A stretch of DNA of 64,000 bases, taken from the NCBI GenBank assembly GCA_024235615.1, contig JACKMB010000001.1, forward strand, positions 186,001-250,000. The letters run 5' to 3'. The notes beneath the pieces were generated by a model. That model saw only the letters and a list, made by a program, of their open reading frames with translations. It made no database searches and was not told the origin of the DNA. The stretch is from Thauera sp. (GTDB lineage: Bacteria; Pseudomonadota; Gammaproteobacteria; Burkholderiales; Rhodocyclaceae). Numbering within the stretch: position 1 is the first letter of the stretch; every line of letters begins with the position of its first letter. Below, in pieces: positions 27,484 through 40,017 of the stretch. Both the position numbers and the translations under genes were made by a program.

Positions 27484-29910
27484 TCAGCGGCCGTGCCAGT
27501 AGCGCGGCCGCGTCTCGCGCACGGCGCTCACCTGTACGCCATCCCCGGGCGCAGCAGCGAACTCGATCACGATCGCGCCCTGCGCATCGGTGCGCCAGTT
27601 GCGAGCACCGGCATCGGCCCAGCGTGCCCACACCTCGGGGTGCGGATGGCCGAAGCTGTTGCGCCGACCGACCGAGTGGATCACGTGTTCCGGCAGCGTC
27701 GCATCCACGAAGGCTGTGGAGGACGAGGAACGGCTGCCGTGATGGGCGCTGACCACGACCGCGGCAGCAAGGCTTGCCGGCGCCTGGCGCGCGATCAACT
27801 TCGCCTCGGCGATCGTGCCGATATCGCCGGTCAGCAGCAGCGCACCCGCCGCAGCGGAGATGCGCAACACGCACGAAGCGTCGTTGTCGTGGGCGCCGGA
27901 GGCCTGATCGCGTGGCGGGCCCTCCGGCGCAGGATGCAGTACCTCGAAGCGCACGCCGTCGCTTTGCCACGCCGGCGCAAGCGCACAGTCTGCAGGCTCG
28001 CGTCCCTGGCCGAGCCGTTCCGACCAGTCCGCACGCTCGCGCGCATCGCGAGCCTGTCCAGCCAGCACCCGCTCCACGGGAATCGAACCGAGCAGCGAGG
28101 CCGCACCGCCGGCATGGTCCGCGTCCGGATGCGACAGCACCAGCCGGTCCAGCCGGCGCACGCCGGCCGCGCGCAACCACGGCAGGATCACGCGCTCGCC
28201 GGCATCGGTCGAACTGCCGAAGGGGGGGCCGCTGTCGTACAGGAGGTCGTGTGCGCGCGTCTGTACATGCACCGCCAGGCCCTGCCCGACATCCAGCACC
28301 CAGGCGCGAAAGCCACCCTCCTGCGGACGTGGCGGCTGCCAGAACAGCAGCCCGGCCAGCAGGGCCGGCGCCACCAGCCGACCCGGGCTTGCGCGTGGCA
28401 GCAGCAGCATCGCCACCGCCGCGAGTGCGCAGCCGAACAGCCAGGGCGGCGGTAGCGCACGCTCGACCACCGCCATCTCGAGCGCTGCGAGGGGTGCAAG
28501 GAACGCCATCATCCAGCCCGCGGCAAGGTCGGCCGGCACCAGCAGCAAGGGGGTCGGCCAGGGAATCGCGAGCAGCACCAGCGGCGTGACGACGAAGCTC
28601 ACCAGCGGGATCGCGATCAGGTTGGCGAGCGGCGACAGCAGCGGGACCGACTGGAACTGCGCGAGCAGCAGCGGCACCAGCGCGAAGCTGATCGCGAACT
28701 GCACCCGCAGCGCGCCGCGCCAGCCGGCCGCTGGCGCCACCCGCCCGCCGAGCACGGCGAGGATCACCGCCACCGCGCCGAAGGAGAGCCAGAAACCGGC
28801 GGACAGCACCGCCCACGGGTCCACCGCGAGCACCACCAGCAGCGCCACCGCGAGCACCCGCGAAGGCGCGATGCGGCGCCCGACGAACAGCGCGAGCGCA
28901 CCCACCAGCAGCATCAGCCACGCGCGCAGCACCGGCACCCCCATGCCGGCGAGGAGCGCATAGGCGGTCGCCCCGGCCAGCCCCGCCAGCGCCCCCGCGC
29001 GCTGAACCGGCATACGCAGCACCAGGGCCGGCAGCCGGCGCCAGGCCATCGCAGCGAGCCCGCCGCAGAACATGGCAACGAGCCCGACATGGAGGCCCGA
29101 GATCGACACCAGGTGGGCGACGCCGGTGCGGCGGAAGATCTCCCACTGGGCGGTGTCGATGCCTTGCTGGTCGCCGACTGCGAGTGCCACCAGCAGGCCG
29201 GACTGCTCCCCCCCGGGCAGGGCTGCAAGCAGGCGCTCCCGCACCACTGCGCGCAGGCGGTGGACCTGCTGCATGAGGGTGGCGGACTGCTCGTCGAGGA
29301 GACGGCCCGGTCCGCGCACGCTGCCGGTGGCACGCACTCCACGCTCGAGGAGCCAGGCCTCGTAGTCGAAGCTCGCAGGATTGGCGAAGCCGTGTGGCCG
29401 CCACAGGCGCACGGTGAGCGCCCAGCGCTCGCCCGGGCGGGGCATTGGCAGCATCCGCGGCGCCACGGAGTCGGCGTTGGTGTCGGCATCGCCTCCCTCG
29501 GGTCGCCAGCCGAGCTGCACGAGGCCGGGTACGCCCGGCGTGTCGGGCTCGACCTCGAAGTCGAAGCGCCAGCCCGGCCCGCTCGCCCGTGGCAACCCGG
29601 CCACCCTGCCCCGCAGCCGCAGCTCGACGCCCTCGAGCGCACCGGCGAGCTCGTCACCCAGGCGGACCTCGGCCCGCCACGCTGTCCAGGCCACGCCTGC
29701 GGCGAGCGCGGCGAAGGCGGTGAGGGCGATACCAACCCGGCGTCGGGTCGCTTGAACCCTGAGGAGGCCCTGCGCCAAGGCCAGCCGCAAGCCCACCGCC
29801 GCGCCCACCCCTAGCCCGCCCGCGACCGTGAGGCCGTCGAGCGTGTCCGCATTCTGGACGAGGAGCGTGCCTGCAAGAAAGCCGAGAGCAATGATGCGCA
29901 TGGCATTCAT
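27484..29910 (-). CDS. comEC: DNA internalisation competence protein ComEC/Rec2
   Basis: 808 residues. An N-terminal DUF4131-like segment, a multi-helix competence channel domain and a C-terminal metallo-beta-lactamase-like domain (HPDADHAGG, the HxDxDH motif) are all present in order. ComEC forms the inner-membrane channel for single-stranded DNA in natural transformation. It appears intact, so the strain could be competent if type IV pili and ComEA are encoded elsewhere. A second Met three codons later is an alternative start. It is divergent from the DUF2062 gene across a large REP array. Confidence 0.93.
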   Translation of the reverse strand: MNAMRIIALGFLAGTLLVQNADTLDGLTVAGGLGVGAAVGLRLALAQGLLRVQATRRRVGIALTAFAALAAGVAWTAWRAEVRLGDELAGALEGVELRLRGRVAGLPRASGPGWRFDFEVEPDTPGVPGLVQLGWRPEGGDADTNADSVAPRMLPMPRPGERWALTVRLWRPHGFANPASFDYEAWLLERGVRATGSVRGPGRLLDEQSATLMQQVHRLRAVVRERLLAALPGGEQSGLLVALAVGDQQGIDTAQWEIFRRTGVAHLVSISGLHVGLVAMFCGGLAAMAWRRLPALVLRMPVQRAGALAGLAGATAYALLAGMGVPVLRAWLMLLVGALALFVGRRIAPSRVLAVALLVVLAVDPWAVLSAGFWLSFGAVAVILAVLGGRVAPAAGWRGALRVQFAISFALVPLLLAQFQSVPLLSPLANLIAIPLVSFVVTPLVLLAIPWPTPLLLVPADLAAGWMMAFLAPLAALEMAVVERALPPPWLFGCALAAVAMLLLPRASPGRLVAPALLAGLLFWQPPRPQEGGFRAWVLDVGQGLAVHVQTRAHDLLYDSGPPFGSSTDAGERVILPWLRAAGVRRLDRLVLSHPDADHAGGAASLLGSIPVERVLAGQARDARERADWSERLGQGREPADCALAPAWQSDGVRFEVLHPAPEGPPRDQASGAHDNDASCVLRISAAAGALLLTGDIGTIAEAKLIARQAPASLAAAVVVSAHHGSRSSSSTAFVDATLPEHVIHSVGRRNSFGHPHPEVWARWADAGARNWRTDAQGAIVIEFAAAPGDGVQVSAVRETRPRYWHGR

Positions 29911-30043
29911 TATGTCTCAGACATTCCCGGGAGCGCGTTCTTTCACCGACCGGTTCCACCCGAACCACCTGGCGCAACGCCGCCAGCGGTTGGACGCCAA
30001 GCAAGGCCCGCACCCACATCCCGATGTCGGCACCGCCCCATTC

Positions 30044-30485
30044 GCGGCTGCCGCCGCTCCTACACGCGCCTCCAGACGCGGAACGGTTTATGCAGGAGCG
30101 CCGGCAGGCGCGAAGGCGGCGGTGGAGTTCTGTACGCGCGTCGATCGCCGGACCGCCGGGTTCGCAGCTGCCGCAGCTCCTACAGGACGCCCGGGACGCG
30201 CGGCGGCTTCTGTAGGAGCGCCGGCAGGCGCGAAGGCGGCGGTGGAGTTCTGTACGCGCGTCGATCGCCGGACCGCCGGGTTCGCAGCTGCCGCAGCTCC
30301 TACAGGACGCCCGGGACGCGCGGCGGCTTCTGTAGGAGCGCCGGCAGGCGCGAAGGCGGCGGTGAAGTTCTGTACGCGCGTCGATCGCCGGACCGCCGGG
30401 TTCGCAGCTGCCGCAGCTCCTACAGGACGCCCGGGACGCGCGGCGGCTTCTGTAGGAGCGCCGGCAGGCGCGAAGGCGGCGCTCG
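30044..30485. repeat. REP tandem array with exact 120-bp period
   Basis: Positions 30121-30240 and 30241-30360 are identical, and 30361-30480 differs only at 30365 (G to A). Each unit holds a forward hairpin (TGTAGGAGCGCCGGCAGGCG), the spacer with TGTACGCGCGTCGATCGCCG and an inverted hairpin (TTCGCAGCTGCCGCAGCTCC). Diverged partial copies flank both ends. It fills most of the 640 bases between comEC and the DUF2062 gene. Because 120 is a multiple of three, all frames stay open and give false repeat proteins. Confidence 0.95.
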
Positions 30486-30551
30486 GCATCCGCACTGACG
30501 TCGCTCCCGCGCTCCCCATGTTTGCTAGACTCGCGCACCCGGACCGACGCC

Positions 30552-31109
30552 ATGCGCAAGCTCTTCAAACGCTTCCTTCCCGATCACCGCAGCGTCAGCG
30601 AGAACCGCTGGCTGCGGCCCTTCGCGTCCACCCTGCTGCACCCGCGGCTGTGGCACCTCAACCGTCACTCGGCGGCCGGGGCGGTGGCGGTGGGGATGTT
30701 CTGCGGCCTGATCCCCGGCCCCTTCCAGATGCCGGGCGCGGCGCTCCTGTGCGTGCTCTTGCGGGTCAACCTGCCGCTGGCACTCATCACCACGCTGTAC
30801 AGCAACCCGCTCACCATCGTGCCGCTCTACGTCGCGGCCTTCGCGATCGGCAGCCAGATCTCGGGGGACGGCGAGGTCGACTTCGTCCCTCCGCCCGAAT
30901 TCGCGGGCTTCGATCCTGCGCGTTGGGCCACCGACCTGGCCGCCTGGGCGGGCGAGCTGGGTCGCCCGCTGGTGGTCGGCCTGATCGTGCTCGCGGCGAG
31001 CCTGTCGATGGTCTCGTATCTGGCGGTGCGCTGGGGCTGGCGGCTGTGGCTGATCCGCCAGTGGCGGCAGCGGCGCAAGCGCTGCGACTCCTTGCCCGCT
31101 CGCAAATGA
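30552..31109 (+). CDS. DUF2062 membrane protein
   Basis: 185 residues. The DUF2062 pattern is clear: NRHSAAGAVAVGMFCGLIPG, then GAALLCVLLRVNLPLALITT and YSNPLTIVPLY. Two to three membrane helices (about 40-60, 70-95 and 145-165) and a basic C-terminal tail. Function unknown. The ATG at 30552 lies just past the REP array; the frame upstream of it is part of that array. It ends at a large bidirectional hairpin shared with the chemoreceptor gene. Confidence 0.85.
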   Translation: MRKLFKRFLPDHRSVSENRWLRPFASTLLHPRLWHLNRHSAAGAVAVGMFCGLIPGPFQMPGAALLCVLLRVNLPLALITTLYSNPLTIVPLYVAAFAIGSQISGDGEVDFVPPPEFAGFDPARWATDLAAWAGELGRPLVVGLIVLAASLSMVSYLAVRWGWRLWLIRQWRQRRKRCDSLPARK

Positions 31110-31111
31110 TC

Positions 31112-31154
31112 GAGCCCGGGAGTCGGCGCAAGCTTCGCGCCGATCCCCGGGCTC
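31112..31154. terminator. Large hairpin between convergent genes
   Basis: GAGCCCGGG and CCCGGGCTC form the outer stem and GGCGC/GCGCC an inner stem, between the DUF2062 stop (31109) and the chemoreceptor stop (31189, opposite strand). No T-tract follows on either side, so it may be a bidirectional or Rho-assisted terminator. Confidence 0.6.
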
Positions 31155-31188
31155 CTCGACAACCCTTAGCTTCGTGGCGCGGCGGCGA

Positions 31189-33213
31189 TCACACGCGGAA
31201 GCGGCTGGCCTGCTCGCGCAGGGTGCCGGAGAGCTGCTCGAGCGTCTCGGCGGTGGCCGCGGTCTCGCGCACGGTCACGCTGTTGTGTTCGGTCATGTCG
31301 GCGATGCGCTCGATGTTGCGCGCGATGTCGTTGCTCGCGAGGCTCTGCTCGTGCAGCGCGGTGGAGATCTCGCGCACCGCGGTGAGCACCTGGTCGGCGC
31401 CCGCGCTGATCTGTGCCATCGACGAGCCGGCGCGGTTGCTCATCTCGACGCCGTCGCGCACGCGCTGCACGCCCTGCTGCATGGTGTCGACCGCGCGCTC
31501 GGTGCCCTGCTGGATCGCCGCCACCATGCCGCCGATCTCGCGCGTGGCGAGCGAGGTGCGCTCGGCGAGCTTGCGCACCTCGTCGGCCACCACAGCGAAG
31601 CCTCGCCCGGTCTCGCCCGCGCGCGCCGCCTCGATCGCGGCGTTGAGCGCGAGCAGGTTGGTCTGGTCGGCGATGTCGCGGATCGAATCGACGATCGCGT
31701 TGATCTGGCGCGACTTCTCGCCGAGCTCGCGGATCGCCTCGCTGGACAGGTCGACCGCCTCGGCGATGCGCTCCATCTCGGCCACCGACTGCTCCATGAC
31801 CGAGCGCCCCTCCTGCGACAGGCGGCCGGAGTCCTCGGCGAGCTGCTGCGCGGTCGAGGCGTGGTGGGCGATGCCGTCGACGCCGCGCGTCATCTCCTCG
31901 ACCGCTGCGGCGACGCTGGAGGCGGCGTCGCTCTGGGTCTCGGAGCCCTGCAGCACGCGACGCGCCGAGGCCGACATCTCGGTGGCGGCGCTGCCGACGT
32001 GGGCGGCGCCGGTCTGGATGTCGCGGATCAGGCCGGCGACGTGATCGGCCATCGAGTTGAACTGGCGTGCGACCTCGGCGAGCTCGTCGCGAGCGGAAAA
32101 GTCCACCCGGCTGCGATAGTCGCCCGCGGCAAAGCCCTGTGCGCCAGCGGAGAGCTCACGAACCGAGCGCACGATGGCGAGGTAGATGCCGATGAAGAGG
32201 TAGCCGGCGAGCAGCATCCCGAGCACCGAGATCGCCACCTGGGTGTTCAGGCGCTGGTTCAGGCGGTCGAGGCGCGCCGCGAGCAGGCGGCCGACCTCCG
32301 GACGCAGCACCTGGTCGAAGTTGCGCACCGCAGTGTCGATCGCGCCCGTCACGAGATCGAAGAAGGCCGTCGAGCTCAGGCCGAAGCGCTGGTCGAGGAG
32401 CTCCTGGCGGGTGGCCTCGCGCACCCGCGCGACCCCCTCGGAGATCTCGCGGCCCATGCCGTCGACACTGCCGGCGAGGCTGGCATTGGCCGCCGCGGTG
32501 CGGCGCAGGCGCTCCAGCACGGCGGATTCGGCGCGGCCGATCTCGGCGAGCAACGCGACCAGGGCGTGCTCGTCGCTACGCGAGAGCTCGCGGCGGGCGC
32601 TCAGCGCCGTGCCGCGGGCGCGCAACTGACCGAGACGCTCGCTGAGCTCCGGCAGCGCTCCGAGCAGCGGCGCGAGCAGGTTCGAACTCGCCGCTTCGGG
32701 GTCGAGCGACAGCCCGGAGGCGTCGCCGAGCTCGCCGAGCCAGCGCATCAGGCCGGCAATCGTGGCGGTGTGCAGGCGGAAGTTCTCCGCCCCCGGCATG
32801 GAGAGTCCGCTGTCGGCTAGGCGCACCAGCTCGCCCCGCTGTGCCTGCCAGCCTGCGCGCAGCCCAGACCAGCCCGCATCGCCGTCGATGGCTGCGTCGA
32901 GCGCGCCGATCGCGGCACGCAGCTCGGCCGCCTTCGCCTCGCGCTTGGGCGCCAGCTCGCTGCTGCCGCCCAGCACCCCGGCGGACAGGCCGCGGTGCTG
33001 CTGGGTCTTGAGGATCACGCCGAAGCCGGCATCGAACAGATGCAGGCCGGCGATCTCGCGTTCGGTGACGCGGATCTCGTCGCGCAGGCTGGTGAAGATC
33101 TGCACGAGCAGGATCACCGAGGCGACGGCGCAGACGAGGATGATGAGCCCGAACTTGAGCGGATAACTCAGGCGATCGAGCAGGCGGACAGCAGGCTGGA
33201 AGAGAATTTTCAT
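31189..33213 (-). CDS. Methyl-accepting chemotaxis protein with periplasmic sensor
   Basis: 674 residues. First helix at about 20-42, a periplasmic helical domain of nearly 290 residues, second helix at about 328-352, then HAMP and a full signalling domain with the conserved hairpin tip [19 protein letters not shown]. The periplasmic part (FGVILKTQQHRGLSAGVLGG) resembles NIT-type nitrate/nitrite sensor bundles, but that is a guess from sequence pattern. No CheA/CheW genes are nearby, so it feeds a distant chemotaxis cluster. No sigma-28 promoter was found upstream, unlike the second receptor in this window. Confidence 0.9.
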   Translation of the reverse strand: MKILFQPAVRLLDRLSYPLKFGLIILVCAVASVILLVQIFTSLRDEIRVTEREIAGLHLFDAGFGVILKTQQHRGLSAGVLGGSSELAPKREAKAAELRAAIGALDAAIDGDAGWSGLRAGWQAQRGELVRLADSGLSMPGAENFRLHTATIAGLMRWLGELGDASGLSLDPEAASSNLLAPLLGALPELSERLGQLRARGTALSARRELSRSDEHALVALLAEIGRAESAVLERLRRTAAANASLAGSVDGMGREISEGVARVREATRQELLDQRFGLSSTAFFDLVTGAIDTAVRNFDQVLRPEVGRLLAARLDRLNQRLNTQVAISVLGMLLAGYLFIGIYLAIVRSVRELSAGAQGFAAGDYRSRVDFSARDELAEVARQFNSMADHVAGLIRDIQTGAAHVGSAATEMSASARRVLQGSETQSDAASSVAAAVEEMTRGVDGIAHHASTAQQLAEDSGRLSQEGRSVMEQSVAEMERIAEAVDLSSEAIRELGEKSRQINAIVDSIRDIADQTNLLALNAAIEAARAGETGRGFAVVADEVRKLAERTSLATREIGGMVAAIQQGTERAVDTMQQGVQRVRDGVEMSNRAGSSMAQISAGADQVLTAVREISTALHEQSLASNDIARNIERIADMTEHNSVTVRETAATAETLEQLSGTLREQASRFRV

Positions 33214-33321
33214 GGCTCGATTCCCGGCGCGGAGGCCGGACAGGATGGTCTTCGAGCCTGTATACGGTCGTTTCCGGCAGAACTTGACCCATCCCGGGCC
33301 GCCGCCGGGAAATTTCCTTTC

Positions 33322-34023
33322 TCAGCCGCCCAGCCGTCCGTCCACCAGGCGCAAGGTGCGCTGCGCACGCGCGGCCAGGGTCTCGTCGTGAGTCACGATC
33401 ACGAAGCTGGTCGCCAGGCGCTCATTGAGCGAGAGCATGAGGTCGAACACTGCCCCGGCGGTGCGGCGGTCGAGGTTGCCGGTGGGCTCGTCGGCGAGCA
33501 CGCAGGCGGGCTGGGTGACGAGCGCACGCGCGATTGCGGCACGCTGGCGCTCGCCGCCGGAGAGCTCGCCCGGGGCGTGGTCGAGGCGGTGGCCGAGGCC
33601 GACCTCGCGCAGCATCTGCGCGGCGCGCTCGTCCGCCTCGGCGCGCGCGACGCGGCGGATGTAGAGCGGCATCGCGACGTTCTCGAGCGCCGAGAACTCC
33701 GGCAGCAGGTGGTGGAACTGGTACACGAAGCCGAGCGCGGCGTTGCGCAGCCGGCCGCGCGCGGCCTCCGACATGGTCGAGAAGTCCTGCCCCATCAGCC
33801 GCACGCTGCCGGCGCTGGGCACGTCCAGCCCGCCGAGCAGGTGCATCAGCGTGCTCTTGCCCGAGCCGGACGAGCCGACGATCGCGACGCGCTCGCCGCG
33901 CCGCACCTCGAGCTCGACGCCGTCGAGCACGCGCACCGCCTCCGCGCCCTCGCGGAAGTGCTTCGACAGGCCGGTGCATGCGACCACCGCGGGCTGGGCG
34001 CCGCTGTTCGGGATTTCACTCAT
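33322..34023 (-). CDS. lolD: Lipoprotein-releasing ABC transporter ATPase LolD
   Basis: 233 residues. Walker [10 protein letters not shown], signature LSGGERQR and Walker [12 protein letters not shown] are intact. LolD powers release of outer-membrane lipoproteins from the inner membrane to LolA. Its ATG lies inside the last codons of lolC (8-base overlap), so the two are translationally coupled. Confidence 0.95.
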   Translation of the reverse strand: MSEIPNSGAQPAVVACTGLSKHFREGAEAVRVLDGVELEVRRGERVAIVGSSGSGKSTLMHLLGGLDVPSAGSVRLMGQDFSTMSEAARGRLRNAALGFVYQFHHLLPEFSALENVAMPLYIRRVARAEADERAAQMLREVGLGHRLDHAPGELSGGERQRAAIARALVTQPACVLADEPTGNLDRRTAGAVFDLMLSLNERLATSFVIVTHDETLAARAQRTLRLVDGRLGG

Positions 34024-35272
34024 AGCGCAGCGCCTCCGCGGGATTGACCTTCGAGGCGCGCCAGCTCGGGTAGAGCGCGGCGATCAGGGTCAGCACGAAG
34101 GACACGGTGACGATGGTGCTGACGTCCGACCACAGGACCTGCGAAGGCAGCTCGTTGATGTAGTAGATCTCCTTGTTCCACAGCGTGGCGCCGGTGAGCG
34201 TCTCCAGCGCCGGGATCACCACGTCGAGGTTGTGCGCGATCGCCAGCCCGCCCGCGACACCGGCGGCCAGGCCGACCAGGCCGATCACCGAGCCCTGCAG
34301 CACGAAGATCGCCATGATCGAGGCCGGGCTCGCGCCCAGCGTGCGCAGGATGGCGATGTCGGCGTACTTCTCCTGCACCGCCATCACGAGCGTGGACACG
34401 ATGTTGAAGGCCGCGACCGCGACGATCAGGAAGAGGATCAGCGTCATCATGGTCTTCTCGAGCGCCACCGCGCGGAAGAAGTTGGCGTGGCTGCGCGTCC
34501 AGTCGGCAACGACGAGGCCCGGCTCGCTGATCGTCATCGCGAGTTCGCGCGCCACCCGCGGCGCGGCGAAGAGGTCGTCGAGCTTCAAGCGCACGCCGCT
34601 CACCGCGTCGCCCAGCCGGTACAGCGCCTGGGCGTCGGCGATGTGAACCAGCGCGAGGCTGGAGTCGTACTCGTACATGCCGGCCTCGAAGATCCCCACC
34701 ACCTCGAACTGCTTGACCCGCGGCAGCACCGCCGCCGGGGTCACCAGGCCCTGCGGCGCGATCAGGGTGACCTTCTCGCCGAGCCGCACGCGCAGCGCGG
34801 CGGCGAGGTCGCGCCCGAGCACGATGCCGAAGCGCCCGGCCTCCAGCGCATCGAAGCTGCCCGCCTGCATGTAGCGGCCGAAGTCGGCGACCTTGTCCTC
34901 CGCGGACGGGATCACCCCCCGCACGAGCGTGCCGCGCACGCCCTCGTCGAAGGAGAGCATGCCCTGCTCCTGCACGTAGGGCGCTGCGGCGCGTACCGCC
35001 GGGTGGCGAAGGGATTCGTCGGCGACCTGCTGCCAGGCCATGAGCCCACCCTCCGGGCTCTGCACCTGCACGTGCGAGGCGACGCCGAGGATGCGGGTGC
35101 GCAGCTCTTCCTGGAAGCCGTTCATCACCGACAGCACGACGATCAGCGCCGCGACACCGAGCGCGATGCCGAACATCGACACCAGGGAGATGAAGGAGAT
35201 GAAGCGGTTGCGCCCCTGGGCGCGCTTGCGCGAGCGGGTGTAGCGCAGGCCGACGAGGAGTTCGTATGGCAT
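34016..35272 (-). CDS. lolC: Lipoprotein-releasing ABC transporter permease LolC/E
   Basis: 418 residues. It starts [20 protein letters not shown], the standard beginning, with one helix near 25-50, a large periplasmic domain and three helices near the C-terminus (final EALRYE). This is the LolC/LolE permease; only one such gene is present, so the complex is probably a homodimer (LolF-like) with LolD, as in other bacteria with a single permease. The start at 35272 was chosen from the family N-terminus. Confidence 0.93.
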   Translation of the reverse strand: MPYELLVGLRYTRSRKRAQGRNRFISFISLVSMFGIALGVAALIVVLSVMNGFQEELRTRILGVASHVQVQSPEGGLMAWQQVADESLRHPAVRAAAPYVQEQGMLSFDEGVRGTLVRGVIPSAEDKVADFGRYMQAGSFDALEAGRFGIVLGRDLAAALRVRLGEKVTLIAPQGLVTPAAVLPRVKQFEVVGIFEAGMYEYDSSLALVHIADAQALYRLGDAVSGVRLKLDDLFAAPRVARELAMTISEPGLVVADWTRSHANFFRAVALEKTMMTLILFLIVAVAAFNIVSTLVMAVQEKYADIAILRTLGASPASIMAIFVLQGSVIGLVGLAAGVAGGLAIAHNLDVVIPALETLTGATLWNKEIYYINELPSQVLWSDVSTIVTVSFVLTLIAALYPSWRASKVNPAEALRYE

Positions 35273-35458
35273 TGCTTGCGGTTGCCGGTGGCCGGAAGGA
35301 CAAGGCCGGCATTGTGCCCGCTGGCGGCCGCGCGCGCGACCTCGAAACGCATGCGGATGTAAGCCCTGTCGCGGGTTCGGCGGCGCGCGCGGGCTGGCAG
35401 CCCCGCGCGATTCGTGGAACACTCGTGCGCAAGCCTTCCAGTCGCACATCATCCGCTC

Positions 35459-37416
35459 ATGACGCAGGACGCCGGCTCTCCACAGGTTCGCACTGGCGGC
35501 ATGCTCGATCGCAGCACCGCCGCCTGGCTCGCGCTCGTGTTCGGGGTGCTGCTGACGCTGGTGCTGTGGCGATACGTCGGCGAGCATCTCGAGGACCGGA
35601 CGCGCGATCGCTTCGCCAACCACGCCGCGCTCGCCCGCGACAACCTGCTCTCGCGCATGCAGGCCTACGAACAGGTGCTGCACGGCGGCGCCGCGCTGTT
35701 CGCGGCGAGCGACGCGGTCAGCCGCGCCGAATGGGGCGAGTATGTCGCGGCCCTCCACCTCGAACGCTCGCTGCCCGGTATACAGGGCACCGGCTTCACC
35801 GCCATGTTCCCGGCGTCCGCGCTGGCCGCCCACGTCGCGGAGGTCCGCAGCCAAGGCTTTCCGGACTATGACGTGCATCCGCCCGGGTCTCGCGCCCAAT
35901 ACAGCAGCATCGTCTTTCTCGAACCCTTCGATGCGCGCAACCGACGCGCCTTCGGCTACGACATGTACTCCGAACCGGTGCGGCGCGAGGCCATGGAGCG
36001 CGCGCGCGACACGGGACGCGCCGCCCTCAGCGGCAGGGTGATCCTGGTCCAGGAGTTCGGCACCGAGGTCCAGCCCGGCTTCCTGATGTATCTGCCCGTG
36101 TATGCGAAGGACAGACCGCTCGCCACGGTCGAGGAACGCCGTGCGGCCCTGCTCGGCTTCGTTTATGCCCCGTTCCGCGCCCTCGACATGATGCAGGCCA
36201 TCTTCCGCGACGACCTGCGCGATGCCCACATCGAGCTCCACGATCTGCACGAGTCATTGCAGACGCTGCTCTACGCATCGGCAGGGCACGACCGGACGGC
36301 ACGCTACGTCGCCAGCCACGAGGTGGAGGTCGCCGGCCGCAAATGGATCGCGAGCTTCGGCAGCACGCCCGCCTTCGAGGCCGACCACGCGAGCGCCGAG
36401 CCGGCGCTCATCCTCTACGGCGGCAGCGCGCTCAGCGTCATGTTGTTCGCGGTGATGCACAGCAACGCCCGCCACCGCCGCCGCATGCACGCCGCAGCCC
36501 TTCATCTCGCACGCAGCCGGGACGAGTTCCGCACCCTGGTCGAGAACGTGCCCGGCGTCGTCTTCCGCTGCCAGATCGAGGTGCCATGGAAGGTGATGCA
36601 CATCAGCCGCGGGATCACCCTGCTCACCGGCGCGACGCCCGACGAGTTCATGTCGGGCCGGGTCACGTTCGGCGACTTCATCCTGCAGGAAGACGTACCG
36701 GCGATCGTCGCCGCGATCGAGAACGCATGTGCCTGCCATGCCAACTACGAGGTGGAATACCGCATGCGCGGACGCGACGGACGGATCCGTTGGGTCAGCG
36801 AGCGCGGTCGGGTGGCGGTCGACGTGGACGACAAGCCTCTGCGGCTCGATGGCGTGATCATCGACGTCACCGAGCGCAAGACCGCCGAAGAGGCGATCCG
36901 CAACCTCGCCTTCGTCGACACGCTGACCCAGCTGCCCAACCGCCGCTTCCTGCTCGACCGCCTGCGCCAGGGCCTGGCCAACGCCCGACGCCATGGCCGC
37001 CACGGCGCCCTGCTCTTCATCGACATCGACCACTTCAAGCGGGTGAACGACACCTACGGTCACGAGGCGGGCGACCAGCTGCTATGCGAGATCGCGGCGC
37101 GCCTGCGCAAGGCGGTGCGCGAAGGCGACACCGTGGCGCGCCTTGGCGGCGACGAGTTCGTGGTGATGCTGGAGGATCTCGGCGAGGCCGCGCCCGAGGC
37201 GGCGGACAAGGCGACGCTGATCGCCGACAAGATCCTCACCGACTTGAACGCACCCTACGACCTCGGGACGGTACGACACCGCAGCACGCCCAGCATCGGC
37301 ATCGCCTGCTTCGACGGTGGCGAAGAGCGCGCCGAAGACCTGCTGCGACGGGCCGACGAGGCGATGTACCGCGCCAAGGCCGGCGGGCGCAACCGGCTCG
37401 AGACGCAGCAGGCCTC

Positions 37417-37420
<4 letters not shown>
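35459..37420 (+). CDS. Diguanylate cyclase: CHASE - PAS - GGDEF
   Basis: 653 residues. One helix (about 18-38) leads into a periplasmic CHASE-type sensor ([18 protein letters not shown] is characteristic), then a second helix, a PAS domain ([17 protein letters not shown], ending VIIDVTERK) and a GGDEF domain. The active-site GGDEF is at 563-567, with the inhibitory RxxD (REGD) five residues before it, so it should make cyclic di-GMP and be feedback-inhibited. There is no EAL domain. Start: an ATG at 35459; an in-frame ATG 15 codons upstream is also open. Confidence 0.9.
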
Positions 37421-39714
<2,294 letters not shown>

Positions 39715-39972
39715 GATGGGCGCTATTGTATCGGGCGAGGCGGGCGGGTGCGGCATCCGTGCCACCGCGCCCCCGGTCCGGAGCCCGCTGCCCCTCCGCC
39801 CGGGGAACACCCTGAAGGCCACCCGAAGCCGGGGCGCGAGGAAACACGTCTTGACGCACGGTGCGCCCTGAAGAACAGCGGATCAGGCCACCCGCCCTCC
39901 GCCCGGTGTCCGCTTGCCCCGCTCAGTCGCGTCTTCACGTCCGTGCAGGACCACGCTGATAGGGACCACATG

Positions 39973-39994
39973 AAAAACCCGGCGCAGGGCCGGG
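39973..39994 (-). terminator. Rho-independent terminator of the PEP-CTERM gene
   Basis: On the minus strand CCCGGC-CCTGC-GCCGGG is followed by five T. It lies 24 bases past the PEP-CTERM stop. Confidence 0.85.
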
Positions 39995-40017
39995 CGTCTC
40001 GATTCAGGCGAATCCCT

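Noticed and set aside
30044-30485. Possible CRISPR array (regular repeats and spacers)
   Set aside because: Spacers are identical between units, repeats are palindromic REP arms facing each other, and no cas genes are present. The same reasoning excludes the arrays at 9.6, 15.7 and 59.7 kb.
29828-32044. 738-codon plus-strand frame through the 120-bp array, with an apparent 40-residue protein repeat
   Set aside because: The repeat period is a multiple of three, so frames stay open by chance. The frame continues antisense into the chemoreceptor gene and has no start signals.
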